Assembly: GCA_009760855.2 (NCBI GenBank)
Contig: WPIO01000009.1
Span: 4,617,001 to 4,681,000 of the forward strand
From: Cristatella mucedo
Lineage: Eukaryota; Bryozoa; Phylactolaemata; Cristatellidae
Length of the DNA stretch: 64,000 nucleotides
Reading direction: 5' to 3'
In this document: positions 12,130-31,435 of the stretch, piece after piece
How the letters are laid out: every line of letters starts with the position of its first letter
How positions within the stretch are numbered: the stretch's first letter is position 1
The notes under the pieces: generated by a model
Told to the model about the DNA's origin: nothing
The model's input: the letters and a program-made list of their open reading frames with translations, nothing else
The model's database searches: none
Made by a program: the position numbers and the translations under genes

Positions 12130-12970
12130 GCGCCCGGAATGACTTCACGAAAACGGTAAAAGTCGGAGCGCGAGCGCCGAGAACTCCTGCCGATTTGCCA
12201 TGAGCTCACCCTCCTATCCCAATCGAGACTCGAGTCCAAGGCCACGTTGCATATCTATGACCAGCGTTAGGGAATTATTCTAGGGTACATAGCTAGACGT
12301 AGCGACGGATAGAATACCGGGCGATTATTACCCGAAAACATCAACAAGGTAAGAGACTGTGGCATTAGCACGCCAGCTTGGTGGCCTGTTGAGACGTAGG
12401 CACTGCAGTGAGGTTTTGTCGGTTTATATAGGTATGCATGCGAATAAATATAGATGCATGCAGACCTGTGATAAGTTAATGAGCAGATTATAGCTCGAGT
12501 CCGATCGTCGTACGAAGAACACTTTTCAGTCGAAGCTTTAGGCTCGCGTAGCTGTAAAGAAGCCGCCTTTTAGGCGGAACCTTTTGGTTTCTTCTTCGTG
12601 CGTTGCTCTTCCATTTGAAGGTCTCGTTTTTGCTACTTGCTTTTGAGTTAGATACCCACTAAACTGTCTCCCGAGTCTAGCGGTACGTTCCACGACGTGG
12701 CTAATGAGGTTAACTTCGTCAAAGAGAATGTAAGCTGAGAGGCACACCCACCACTTCAAGCCAACAGATATGAAGTCAAATGCTATAGGTCCACAGGCAA
12801 CCCCCAAAATCTGATCTGATAGAATGAAGTTGTGTGATGACTAGGGTTTTTATAAAACACTTTTAACAGCTGTTTTAACTGTTTTTTCATTATTTACTTA
12901 TTTTTACAGACAATAGTATATTTTTGGGATGAACCCAGTTTTATAACGTGATAAGTTCAAAATCAAGAAT
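12130..12970. other. No gene recognised; probable 3' flank of the hAT remnant
   Basis: 12840-12970 is AT-rich and adjoins the hAT stop codon, so it may be its 3' UTR. I could not identify a terminal inverted repeat. Confidence 0.4.
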
Positions 12971-14295
12971 GGTTCACTTACTATAATAACATTTCAAGAA
13001 TACAAGTGCAGCAAGCGACTTGTCTAAGAGACGAGGTCTTAATTTTGTGCGGAAATTCGTACTGACAGAAAAAGCTGTCAACGTTCGTTGATGTCGGTTT
13101 AATGAATCGAATTGCTTTGTAAAGTTTCTGGAGATTTGTTTTCCGGTGTGACGATGGCCAGAGTTCCTAAAGAGCGTGAATTCGGACTTGAGCCATCTGA
13201 AACTGTGTTTCCCTTCAACAGCAATTCATGACCCATCTTTGAAGAAACAAATTCAATTCGTCTTGAAAAGACAAGTTCATACTCTCGACATCATTTGAAG
13301 ACTGTTCTACGATAACTTCTATATTGTCGACTCCAAATAGATTTCCTGCTAAATTTAGCGTAGTTTTTGACGAGGCGACAGATGGATCTTCGAAGTTGCG
13401 CAAGAGGTTCATGACATCCTTGTTCAATTGCTCTTTAACGCGGCACTTAAAATTTTCCGTGAGCTTGGCACTAATGTCATTATTCAGGCTTGTTGAAAAT
13501 GAATCCTAAAATTGTGTTAGCTTGCACCAACGTCTTTTTTCTCGACTTATATTCTCAGCAACAAGTATCCCAGATTCTATTGGCTTCAGAAGAGTTTTGA
13601 GAGCTTCAATATACAACGTCTCAATTATTTCCAATGCCTTGAATTCGGTTAGTGTCTCGCGGATAGCGACTTTTGTCTTTACTAGCATCTCTAACATCAT
13701 CGGAATGGATTTCCAGCGCTTCTTCAAGTCAAGATGCAGTTCAATCTCGCGTCCTAACTCAGCTTTTACTTTGGATTGAAAGACATTATTTCGAACATTT
13801 GATTTTCTGATTAATTTGACAAGATTTCTGGATTTTGTTAGCGATCCTGGTATTCGACGCATAATTCTAATTTAACATCGCTGGTCACTTCCAAGTCCGT
13901 ACCTGCTTCAAAATTGTCCAATTCATCAACATCGTCACTACTCATGTTTAAATCATCCATTTCAGTGCTCATCTTGCACAATGCGTCACATACTGTAAGG
14001 TGCAGACCGTGGTTTAACCAGAACTCTCCGCTGACATAAATGTGGTTAATGGATTTTTTTATTTACTGCTGCACCGTCCTGAGCAGATCCCAGCAAATCC
14101 CTCTTTGTTGTTTTTCCAAAACACTCAAATTCCGTTTCCTTGATTCGGTCATTGCGAGAGCATTGCTCAAAACAAATAAGCGAAACAAGACCCGTCTTGA
14201 TTATTGCTTCATTGCCGCTATCACGAATTTTGATTCCAAAAAGTCGACGTCTTCTCACGGTTGTGTATTCATCCACAGTCGTGCTAGAATATTGT

Positions 14296-14301
<6 letters not shown>

Positions 14302-14334
<33 letters not shown>
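14302..14334. repeat. (TC)n microsatellite inside hAT coding remnant
   Basis: About 33 bases of TC repeat. On the minus strand it reads as an Arg-Glu run just upstream of the STTVDEYTT motif of the hAT pseudogene. Confidence 0.95.
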
Positions 14335-14337
<3 letters not shown>

Positions 14338-14642
14338 TTACCTTTAATTTGGCAATCGTTTTGTTTCTTTTTTCTTCGCAATCATCATGGCACCAGCTTT
14401 ATCATATCGCTTTCGTTCGCTGGAAGTTTGACCACACCCCGTGAGATTGATTGCCGTATATACTTGTTTCTAATGATGGCTGTAGTCGATATTCCATAAC
14501 TAGCCAGAGCGGTAACAATTTCCTTCAGACTATTCCGCCCCAGGAAATCGGCAATCATTTTTGTTCTCGTTTTGTTCATGGTCTTTCCCTTGGCTGTACA
14601 CCATCCAGCAGGTTTATAAAAATTAATTCCATGTATTTTCAG

Positions 14643-16950
14643 ATAACAATATTAATGATAATGCACTTGATAAAGCGCCCTCAGAGAACTCAATCTCTTT
14701 CTAGGCGCTTTACATTTGCTGCAAAGGGAAAGGCAATTGAATGGTGAGCAATATCATGCTTGATAAACAACATGAATAACATGGTTAGGGGTGACATGCA
14801 CAGGGTCAGCATGCAAATGTGGTTAATGACAGCATGCACAGTGTCAGCACGCATAAGCACGTGAAGGACGAATCACAGGGACCCACTAAATGCTGTCCTA
14901 AATAAGTGTTTTTAAGTTCCTTTTAAATGTGGTCAGGGCAGGGGATGTTCTGACGCAGGTCGGGAAGAATTTTCAGGCTTTGGGACCATACGAACTAAAT
15001 GCACGGTCTCCAAAGGACTTGAGGTTTGTACGAAGTATTGGTAAGACTGTTGGATTCCGAAAAGCGGGTGGTACGATGCTTGTCCTGGTACGGGAGTAGA
15101 TCTGAGAGATAGGCTGGAGTCACAGAATGAAGTGTTCTAAAAGTGAGCGACAAAACCTTGAAGTTGATCCGTTGCTTGACTGGTAGCCAGTGCAGGTCGG
15201 CGAGAAGTGGTGTGATATGGCAACTGCGACGCTCACGACAGAAAAGCCTAGCTGCGGAGTTTTGCACCAGCTGCAATCGACTGATCGCACATGCCGGTGG
15301 GCCAGTACGCAGTGAGTTGCAGAAGTCGAGACGGGATGTCACGAATGCATGGACCAACTTAGACGTGGTATCCTTGTCTAAACAAGCCCGAATTTTAGCA
15401 ATGTTATGTAGCTGAAAGTAGACAGATTTGACTGTGGAGCTGATGTGGTCATCTATCGAGAGGTCACTTTGGAACATGACACCTAGATTTCGAACTGATT
15501 CAACAGGAGATTTGCTGGCAGAGCCAATTTTGAGCGTCAGCCTGTCCAATTTGTGAATCACACTGGGTTTGCCCATAACTAGTAAGTTAGTTTTATCATC
15601 GTTTAGTCTTAGAAAATTTGCTGCCGGCCGTGTGCAGATGTCATCAATACATGCAGCAAGTGAGTTGAGAGAATGTGAGGTGCTCGAAGGCTGGGAGGGA
15701 TCAAAGCAAAGGTACAACTGAGTGTCATTCACATAGAAGTGAAAGCCTAGATTGTGCTTGGCAATCACATCAGCAAGAGGCAGAGTATAAACCGTGAAAA
15801 GAACCGGACCTAGCACGGAGCCCTGAGGTACACCATGTTTCAGAGGTACCTCGGATGATCTTAGTCCATTCACATCAATACTCTGGAGCCTCCCATTGAG
15901 ATAGGACCTGAACCACTGCAAAGCAGTGCCAGTGACGCCCTGGCGAGATGAGAGGTTCTCTAGAAGAACTTTGTGATCGATGGTATCAAAAGCTGCCGAA
16001 AGATCGAGCAAAACAAGCAGAGACATTCTACCCATGTCTGCATTCCTAATTAGGTCGTTGTATACCCTAAGCAATGCTGACTCTATGGAGTGATTAGCTC
16101 TAAAGCCATACTGGAACTTACTAGCAAGGATTGAAGTTTCGATATATGAGTTCAGCTGGTCCGCCACGACCCGTTCAAGTGTCTTTGATAGGAATGGTAG
16201 AAGGGAGGGAGACTGGGCGGTAGTTGCTCAAGTTCTCTTGGTCTAGTGGCGCTTTCTTGAGAAGTGGCCTGATTACAGCTTTTTTAAAGGTGCCGGGACA
16301 TAACCTGAGGCTAATGACATATTAATGATGTTAGTTATGCATGGCAGCAGCAGATCAATGCAACGTAGGAGCAGGACAGTGTGTATAGGGTCCAGAGGAC
16401 GTTTTGTCTTCTTTGATTAGGGTATGAACTTCAGGACTAGATCACTAGTGACCTGCTTAAAGGTAGACATTGAGGTGCAGCCAGGAATCGGGGAACAGCA
16501 TTCTAGCGGGAATGTTGTCATCGCAGGGATGGATTCCCTGGTCTTGTCTATCTTCTGCACAAAGAATCGAGAGAAGCGATCGGCTAGATCATCACAAGGA
16601 TCATCAGGTATGGAGCTAATCTGGGAGCGGTTGAGGAGATGATTAATCGTCGGCATCAGCATTTTTGGGTTGTACATCTGTGATTCAACAATGGTTTTAT
16701 AGAAGCTAGATTTGGCCTTTGCTAGGATCGATTGGTACGACCTACAGTAGTCTTCATATGCCTGTCGATGGACAGTCAGTCCAGATCTTGTGTATGCTTT
16801 TTCAAGCTTTCGCTTAGTAGACCTGGCTAGTTTAGCGACTGTTGTAAACCATGGGTCATCTCGGCGAGGGCGCACAGTGCGCTTTGTCTGAGGTGCAAAC
16901 TCGTCGAGCGTGTCAGCTAGTGTCGTGTTGTAGCTATCTACCAATGATGA
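14643..16950 (-). mobile_element. L2/CR1-like LINE copy A (linker, RT, 3' UTR)
   Basis: The minus-strand conceptual protein starts near 16950 with SSLVDSYNTTLADTLDEFAP (the linker between endonuclease and RT). It runs through RT motif A (LDLSAAFDTIDH), motif B (GVPQGSVLGP) and a mutated motif C, ending near 14995. The 3' UTR and tail follow to 14643. The catalytic tetrapeptide is YVND where copy J (57-59 kb) has YADD, so this RT would be dead. Indels between 16168 and 16416, among them an extra AGGG against copy J, break the frame. The copy is 5'-truncated and lies in the same orientation inside the hAT pseudogene. Confidence 0.9.
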
Positions 16951-17030
16951 CAGATGATTCTTCAACGTTGCCGTATAAGGTCCAGAACATTTGATGATTT
17001 TATTGCATCGTTCACATTGACGTTCTAGCT

Positions 17031-17216
17031 CGGCGGTTCTCAGCCTTCCTAATGCCGCGACCCTTTAATACAGTTCCTCATGTTGTGGCGACCCCAACAA
17101 TAAAATTAGTCTGTGCGAAATGTGGAAATTCGTGTTTTCTGATGGTCTTAGGCGGCCCATCAGAAAGGGTCGTTCGACCTCCAAAGGGGTCGCTACCCAC
17201 AGATTGAGAACCACTG
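17031..17216. mobile_element. SPIN-type non-autonomous hAT transposon (MITE)
   Basis: A 186-bp element with ends CGGCGGTTCTCAGCC and, inverted on the other side, CAGTGGTTCTCAATC. It is flanked by a perfect 8-bp target duplication TTCTAGCT (17023-17030 and 17217-17224). Internal blocks include AATGCCGCGACCCTTTAATA, CAGTTCCTCATGTTGTGG, GATGGTCTTAGGC and AAGGGTCGTTCGACC. From memory these match the non-autonomous SPIN ('Space Invaders') family, known for patchy distribution and horizontal transfer among tetrapods and a few invertebrates. There is no coding capacity. Removing the element and one target copy restores the BED-finger reading frame of the hAT pseudogene. Confidence 0.9.
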
Positions 17217-17299
17217 TTCTAGCTCTACTGTAGTTGGATTCTTAAATTTTGCGGCGTAATCCCACAGTGATGGATGACATGGCTGAAAAGAACATCACT

Positions 17300-17612
17300 A
17301 TTTGTTGATGCCACAAGGTCGATTTAGTAATTATCTTACTTAATCTTTGAAAAATTGTACTTTAATTTTTATTTTTTGCCAATTTGATAAAAATCTTCAT
17401 AACCAATCACTAATGCATTCAAAGAAAATTTAAAAAAAATGTTCCGTCAGTACGTCAAATCCGAAATGGACGTTGCAGCTTCAGTTTTAAAGTGCCTTTG
17501 TTTAAAAACTTCAGTTAGAAACAGTAAAACATTTAGAAAAAACAGCTTACTGTTTTTTGTTTTGTTCGAAAAAAGGCTGTTTGCTATTACTGCTGAACAA
17601 TTACCGGAAACT

Positions 17613-17658
<46 letters not shown>

Positions 17659-18567
17659 GCGTGTGCGTGTGCGTGTGCGTGCGTGTGCGTGTGCGTGTGC
17701 GTGTGCGTGCGTGCGTGCGTTCGTGTGTGTGGGGGTGTGTGTGGGTGTGACGTCACGAATGTCAGCCAGCCTCTTCTCTCCTGCAATAGAAAAAACACGG
17801 TTCCTGCTCCTTTAAGATTTGCATTCGTGTCACACACATTTTTTTCAAGCAAACAATCTCTTCATCGAAAAAGAAAAATCCGACGACGGTCTGAGACAAT
17901 GATCAGAAGGACGATGGTCTTAGGCGAGGACCGCGGTCGTCGAACAAAAATCTTCGGCCCACAATGTCGACGTCCGGGTTACGGAACGTTTCACTAGCTC
18001 TCTTAATTAATCACCCGGTCGCAGGCCCTATATAGATTTGTTGTAAAATCTCAGAAATGTGTAAGCAAGGGTGACGGAGATAGTCGTCATCTTGCAAGTG
18101 CTCGATGCAGCAACATTTTCTGTAATCAGGTCAGGCCTTTCTTGCTGGTATATCCAGACACTAACCGTGCTTTTAAACCTGCTGTGAATATAAAAAAACG
18201 TCTCAACAAATAACTGCTGACACTAGTGCATCTGAATTAAAATCTTTACTCTTTACTTGTGCATCTGAATTAAAATCTCTTTCATCCTCTGACACTCACC
18301 TGCTCTCATTTCGTGCCGCTCCTTTGCCAGCTTGCGATGCACGGCTTACATTCGCCTTCCCACTTATCCTATACAGTGAGACCAGCAAGTTATAACCAGC
18401 CTGCACGCTTGTAGCGTGCTGTAGTGAGTGATGTTAAGAAAATATGTCACTTTCACGACCAAGTTCCCCCTGTTGCTCTTGCTAGCTCTCTGCAGACGTT
18501 TTCGTAATTTAGCAGGCCCTTAGCAAAGCTTGGTCACAGTCTTTGGTACACGAAAGTGTGAGCGTCT

Positions 18568-18570
<3 letters not shown>
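17300..18570. other. No gene recognised
   Basis: AT-rich sequence, then the GT-type repeat at 17617-17755, then unassigned sequence. Around 17870-17990 is a CpG-richer patch without a recognisable protein. 18235-18280 has a short direct repeat (GTGCATCTGAATTAAAATCT twice). Confidence 0.45.
17617..17755. repeat. (GT)n / (GTGC) compound microsatellite
   Basis: A GT run passes into GTGTGC and GTGC units and back into GT-rich sequence, about 140 bases of alternating purine-pyrimidine. Confidence 0.96.
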
Positions 18571-18637
<67 letters not shown>

Positions 18638-18722
18638 CTGTCTCTCTCTGTCTCTATCTCTGCCTCTGTTTGTCTGTCTGTCGTCCGTCTGTCTGTCTGT
18701 CTCTCCGTCTCTCTCTCTCCGA
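18571..18722. repeat. (TC)n then TCTG-rich microsatellite
   Basis: About 63 bases of pure TC followed by about 90 bases of TCTG/TCTC variants. It is a small relative of the much larger array at 37625. Confidence 0.96.
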
Positions 18723-18724
18723 CT

Positions 18725-19008
18725 TTGATGCAAACAACAAGAGGGAAGGAGCATTTTTAAAAGTTATCCCTCTACATACTCTGCTAATTTGAAGCAATCG
18801 CGTTGTGTGATCCCGGTCAGTGCCACCTCCGAGATGCTTAAATATGAAATATACCTTGCAGATGAACATATTCAGCCGCTCTCTCTCTCGCTCCCTTTCT
18901 CATCCTGTTTAATCAATAGGTGACAAATGGCAGCTCACACTTGGCCTAAACGAAGCCGTTTTACGGCAGATTGCATGCCACCTTTGACAGCTTATTCAGA
19001 GTGCCTAG
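18725..19008. other. No gene recognised
   Basis: Short unassigned spacer before the duplicated block. Confidence 0.4.
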
Positions 19009-19502
19009 AAATTTCCAGCAAGGTAAACAGTTGGACTTCTCGGTATTACTTGTTAGCGAGAGCTCGCTCGTGCATGAGTTTCGCACGTAGCTCCTGCCTT
19101 TCGGAGTACACGCTTTTTTATGGTGAGAGCATGAACTATCAAATAACCATGTGCTGACATGCATGCGAGCAGATTCGAAGGGACAGATTGAAGTGACATT
19201 GTTTACTAGGAAGAAGATCGGGACCCGTATGTTGCACCTGCGCTGCATAGTCATGCAGCTGCTGCCTTGTCCGTCTGGGTGGGGTCAGAGGTCTGCCTGT
19301 AACTAGCTTGCCAACACCGACAAGTAAAGAGGGGAGCCAAGTTGGTAGTGCATTTTCTTTGTCGTGTGTAATAAACAAGCAGCTAAACTGACTAGGAAGT
19401 ACGGCTTGATGCCTTCAACACAGCTTTAAGCTTACAAAGCGACGTCAGCTACTCCGTGCTGCTATTGAGCTTCGAGAGCCCTGCTATCGCAGAAAACAGA
19501 CA
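19009..19502 (-). repeat. LINE 3' flank block, inverted copy of 10840-11318
   Basis: The reverse complement matches 10840-11318 through most of its length, for example TGTTTATTACACACGACAAA, CTCCCCTCTTTACTTGTCGG and GAGAAGTCCAACTGTTTACC. Small indels differ, e.g. ACCATAAAAAAGCGTGT here against ACTCTGT there. It starts right at the 3' end of LINE copy C. Confidence 0.9.
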
Positions 19503-21415
19503 ATAATAGTAATACACTTGATAAAGCGCTCTCAGAGAGCTCAATCTTTTTCTCGGTGCTTCACATTTGATGCAAAGGAATTGTGGTCGAATGGTGAATA
19601 GAAATATCATGATTGATAAACAACAGGAAAAACATCGGTAGGAGTGACACGCACAGGGTCAGCATGCAAGTAGGGTTAGTGGTAGCACCGACAGTGTCAG
19701 CACGCATAAGCACATAAAGAACGAACCACGTGGACTCACTAAATGCTGTGACAAATATTTGCGTTTTCAGTTTCTTTTTATATATGGTGAAACCAACAGA
19801 TATCGTGACGCAAGTCGGGCCTGTGTTCTAGGCTTTGAGAGCATACGAACTGAAGGCTCGGTCTCCAGAGGAATTGAGGTTTGTAGGAGGTATAGGTACG
19901 CTGCGTTGCTTGACTGAAAGCCAGTGCAGCAGGTCGGCGAGAAGTGGTATGTGTCGGTGATATGTGGAAACTGCGACGCTCAAGACAGACAAGCCTTGCT
20001 GCAGAATTTTTGCACCAGCTGTAAGCGCCTGACTGCACAGGCCGGTAAATCGGCAAGTTTTGAATTACAGAAGTCAAGACGGGATGTCACAAATACGTGG
20101 ATTAATTGAGATGTAATATTCCTGTATAATCAGGCCACAATTTTAGCAATCTCATGTAGTTTAAAGTAGGCAGACTTGACTGTGGAGCTGATATTGTAGT
20201 CTAATGAAAGGCCACTTTGGAATAGGACACATAGATTTCGTGCAGATTCAACAGATATGCTGGCAGAGCCGATTTTTAACGTTAACCTTTCAATTTCTGA
20301 AACACACTTGGTTTGCCCATAACTAGTAAGCTGGTTGTATCACCATTCAATATTAAGAAAATGTGTTGCAATCCATGCGGATGTCATCAATGGATGCAGC
20401 AAGGGGGTAGAGAGAACTCAACGTGCTGGAGGGCTGGGAGGGTTCAAAGCAAGGGTAAAAGTGAGTGTCATCCGCATTGAAGTGAAAAGTCTAGATTGTG
20501 CCTGGCAAAATGGGCAAGGGGTGAGTATATAAACCATGAAAAGAACAAGACCAAGCACAGAGCCCGGAAGTACCCCATATTTTAGAGGTTCCTCTGATGA
20601 TCTTTTGTCCATTCACATCATTATTCTGTAGTGTCCCTCTGAGATAGCACCTAAACCATTGCAATGCAGTGCCAGTGATACCCAGGCAAGATGAGAAGCA
20701 CTCAAGATGGACTTGGTGAGCGATAGTATCAAATGCTTGGTGAGCAATAGTATCAAAAGCTGCCGAAAGATCGAGCAAAACAAGCAGAGAGACTCTACAT
20801 AAGTCTGCATTCCTAAGTAGGTCGTTGTACACCCGAAGCAATGCTGACTCGGTACAGTGAGTAGCTCTAAAACCAGACTGGAACTCATTAGCAAGGTTTG
20901 AAGTTTCACTATATGAATTAAGCTGGTCTGCCACGACTCGTTCTGGTGTCTTTAATAGGAACGGTAGAAGGAAGACTGGTCTCTTGGTCTCGTGTTGCTT
21001 TCTTGAGTAGTGGCCCGACTACAGCCGTTTTGAAAGGTACTGGGACATGATCTGAGGCGAGTGACATATGCATGATGCTGGTTATGCATGGCAGCTGCAG
21101 ATCAATGCATGGTAGAAGCAGAACATAGGGTCCACAGGACTAGTTGTCTTCTTTTATTGAGATATGAACTTTAGGACGAGGTCACTAGTGACTTCCTTGA
21201 ATGTAGATATTGAGGTGCTGCATGGAATTAAGGGACAGGATTCCAGGGGGGGATGTTTCCATCTTAGGGATGGGGTCCCTGATCTTGTCTATCTTGTTGA
21301 CAAAGAAGCTAGAAAAGCGACCAGCTTGATTATAATAAGAATCACTAGGTTAAATAGCTAATCTGGGAATGGCTAAGCAGATGGTCGATCGTAGACATCG
21401 GCATTTTTGGATTGA
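19503..21415 (-). mobile_element. L2/CR1-like LINE copy C, decayed
   Basis: The minus strand covers part of the linker, RT motif A (LDLSAAFDTIAHQ), motif B in altered form (KYGVLPGSVLGLVLF), the C-terminal region with a deletion of about 110 bases near 19905, the 3' UTR and the tail. Near 20714-20757 a unit of about 24 bases is duplicated in tandem, giving AFDTIAHQAFDTIAHQ in the protein. Multiple frameshifts. 5'-truncated near 21415. Confidence 0.85.
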
Positions 21416-22049
21416 ATGAATCTTTTAATCGTTAGACCGCGACGAACCAATGACACTTTGAATCGTTGAACCGCGGTAGGCAGCTCGTGGGTGCAGCATA
21501 CCACTGCACGCAGGCGTGGCGACATTATCAAACTTACGATAACAAGTATACCTAGATAGAGTGGACACGTAAGGCTAGAAATGCTTGCCGCGTCCCTGGA
21601 GCCTGCGCCAGCAGCGATCCCAAACATTGCTAGCGCCACCCTAGTGGGCGGCACCTACCCTGAGGTTGCTGACAGCACGACACGAGGCCATCGTGGCACT
21701 TCGGCATCGGCTTACGGCGTGAGCAGGTATCGACTTCCTGGGCCGTGATGACAGGCCCGGAGGTCAGGTGCTTGCTCTCCATGACCGAACAGTGCAGCTG
21801 CAGGCGATTCTTTATTGCCAGCGGCAAGCAGTGGTGACAGGCGATATGGATCTTTAGCCACTATACAAATGAATACATGTTAAAATGAAATGAATAATGA
21901 ACATACAAATGAACTTGTTAAATCAGCTAGCGTTTTTCTTTCTTTGTTTTATAGTCGGCCGAACCTGCATGCAGTGCCAAAAAGGCTTCCGTGGATCAAA
22001 GGCATCGAGCCAAACCTATCGCGGTCCTTATCGGAGGAATACAAATCGG
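21416..22049. other. No gene recognised outside a degraded SINE
   Basis: 21420-21740 is unassigned, moderately GC-rich sequence. The SINE remnant at 21740-21872 is listed separately. The rest is downstream flank of GCH1. Confidence 0.4.
21740..21872 (+). mobile_element. SINE family 2, degraded
   Basis: It retains GGTGCTTGCTCTCCATGACC, then GATTCTTTATTGCCAGCGGC and CTATACAAATGAAT in the order of family 2. The B box is hardly recognisable. Confidence 0.5.
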
Positions 22050-22055
22050 TTTATT
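22050..22055 (-). terminator. GCH1: Candidate polyadenylation signal of GCH1
   Basis: AATAAA on the minus strand, about 470 bases after the GCH1 stop codon. It is the first canonical hexamer I noticed downstream. Inferred, not proven. Confidence 0.45.
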
Positions 22056-22525
22056 AGCACGGTACCGCATCTCGCCGAGTACGACCTGCATGTGGTAGCG
22101 GCTGGCTGGCTCAAGACGGTTCGATGATAGGATTGTGACGTCGCAACAAGCGTTGCAAAGGGAGCGTTTCCAAAACGCTCAAGCGTGGCTGCGGACGATC
22201 TGACACCGGAACGAGAAGGGAATGACGAAGGAGCGTGAACCTCTCGAGAGCAGGTGACGTTCGGAGGGCAGGTGAGCGGCAGCTCGCCGCTTTCCGGCTT
22301 GGGCGACTGGCAGCCCCATGGCTGCCGGAAGCGCTCTGCGACTCGAGAGCACTCTTGTCGACCGGCGGCAGCGGGTGCAGCTGCGGCAGACGCCACGGCA
22401 TCCACAGCTCCGGAAGAGCTGTCGGAGGCAGTGGCCGACGACAGAAGTGGAAGCTGTTGGTGGCACGAGACCACCCAGCTGGCTTCCGGGCTTGCTGCGC
22501 CTAATCTCTCCCAACAGCTCGTCGA

Positions 22526-30753
<8,228 letters not shown>

Positions 30754-30794
30754 AATTCAGACAGAAAACCGATTGCCTCAGCAGCTGATTCCGT

Positions 30795-30818
30795 AACACA
30801 CACACACACACACACACC
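30795..30818. repeat. (AC)n microsatellite between TATA box and GCH1 start codon
   Basis: Twelve AC units (TG on the gene strand), located about where transcription would start if the TATA box at 30831-30836 is used. Confidence 0.95.
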
Positions 30819-30828
30819 GGGTAGGAGA

Positions 30829-30895
30829 CTTTATATTGGTTAGCTACGCTGTGGGTAAACCACTGGTGATTGGTCTTGCAGAGGGCGGCCATTGG
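30829..30895 (-). promoter_or_regulatory. GCH1: Putative GCH1 core promoter: TATA and CCAAT boxes
   Basis: On the minus strand, reading toward the gene: GCCAATGG (30891-30895 core), ACCAATC (30869-30873 core), then CCAATATAAAG with TATAAA at 30831-30836, about 78 bases before the ATG. The spacing of a CCAAT box about 33 bases before the TATA box is plausible for a core promoter. Vertebrate GCH1 proximal promoters are reported to use CCAAT/NF-Y sites. Inferred only from sequence. Confidence 0.5.
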
Positions 30896-31007
30896 CTGTC
30901 CGGCGGGAGTGGTGCACGCCCTTAAAATTTGCATGGTGGGCCTCAGAGCCTGAGCTAAGGCGTCCCTCACGGAGGGGGGAGGGTGACTGGATGTGCTTAC
31001 ATATAAA

Positions 31008-31155
31008 TATATAATTCATGTGTATAAAAGCCTAAGAAAACTTAATCTCCATTCAGGGGCTTCACACATGCCGCTGCACTCGAGCCACGATCTCGGTCAT
31101 CAAATACATTCACCTTGACCTTGGTCGGGGCGAGCGCCTTAACAAATAGGCCGAA
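31008..31155 (-). mobile_element. SINE family 1, near full length
   Basis: On the minus strand: A-box region TTTGTTAAGGCGCTCGCC, CCAAGGTCAAGGTGAATG, B-box region ATCGTGGCTCGAGTGC, then the tail GAAGCCCCTGAATGGAGATT and TACACATGAATT. It lies about 250 bp upstream of GCH1 exon 1 and in the same orientation as the gene. Confidence 0.8.
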
Positions 31156-31335
31156 CCCTAGCGGTTCCTATGCTCGTGTGAGAGGGCGTGTGCACGGTGC
31201 GCCTGTGCAGTGGGGTTGGAGACTCTGCATCAGTATTGCGCTCATTGTCGACGGCATATTTCCGTCAGTAGATCCGCCAGTAGCATAGATCCGTCAGTAG
31301 CCGGCGAGACATGACAGGCCTTGAGAAAGCCCGAC

Positions 31336-31369
<34 letters not shown>

Positions 31370-31400
31370 GAGGAGGAGGAGGAGGAGGAGGAGGAGGAGG
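31336..31400. repeat. G run plus (GGA)n microsatellite
   Basis: A run of about ten G then about 19 GGA units, a polypurine tract. Confidence 0.96.
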
Positions 31401-31435
31401 TGACCGAACCCACGCTAGATAAACAAAATTACTAG

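Larger units (their letters stand above)
12974..17290 (-). pseudogene. hAT-superfamily transposase, decayed, interrupted by LINE and SPIN
   Basis: Read on the minus strand, from high to low coordinates. (1) A BED zinc finger lies at about 17280-17225 and 17022-16952: SLWDYAAKF, then CERC and TLKNHL. (2) N-terminal helical part 14579-14385: MIADFLGRNSLKEIVTALAS, then GISTTAI. (3) 14381-14046 has STTVDEYTTVRRR, whose Asp is the likely first catalytic acid, and SAQDGAAVNKK, likely the second. (4) 13862-13506 has LKKRWKSIPMMLEML, the RW block of hAT enzymes. (5) 13190-12974 is a C-terminal dimerisation-like end: LQKLYKAIRFIKPTS, then LLDKSLAALVFLK and a stop. Parts 4-5 contain frameshifts and stops, and a TC microsatellite sits in part 3. 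The LINE at 14643-16950 separates parts 1 and 2. The enzyme is inactive. Assignment to hAT is by motif order only. Confidence 0.8.

Noticed and set aside
17557-17997. Cys/Val-rich open frames
   Set aside because: Produced by the GT/GTGC repeat; no conserved sequence.
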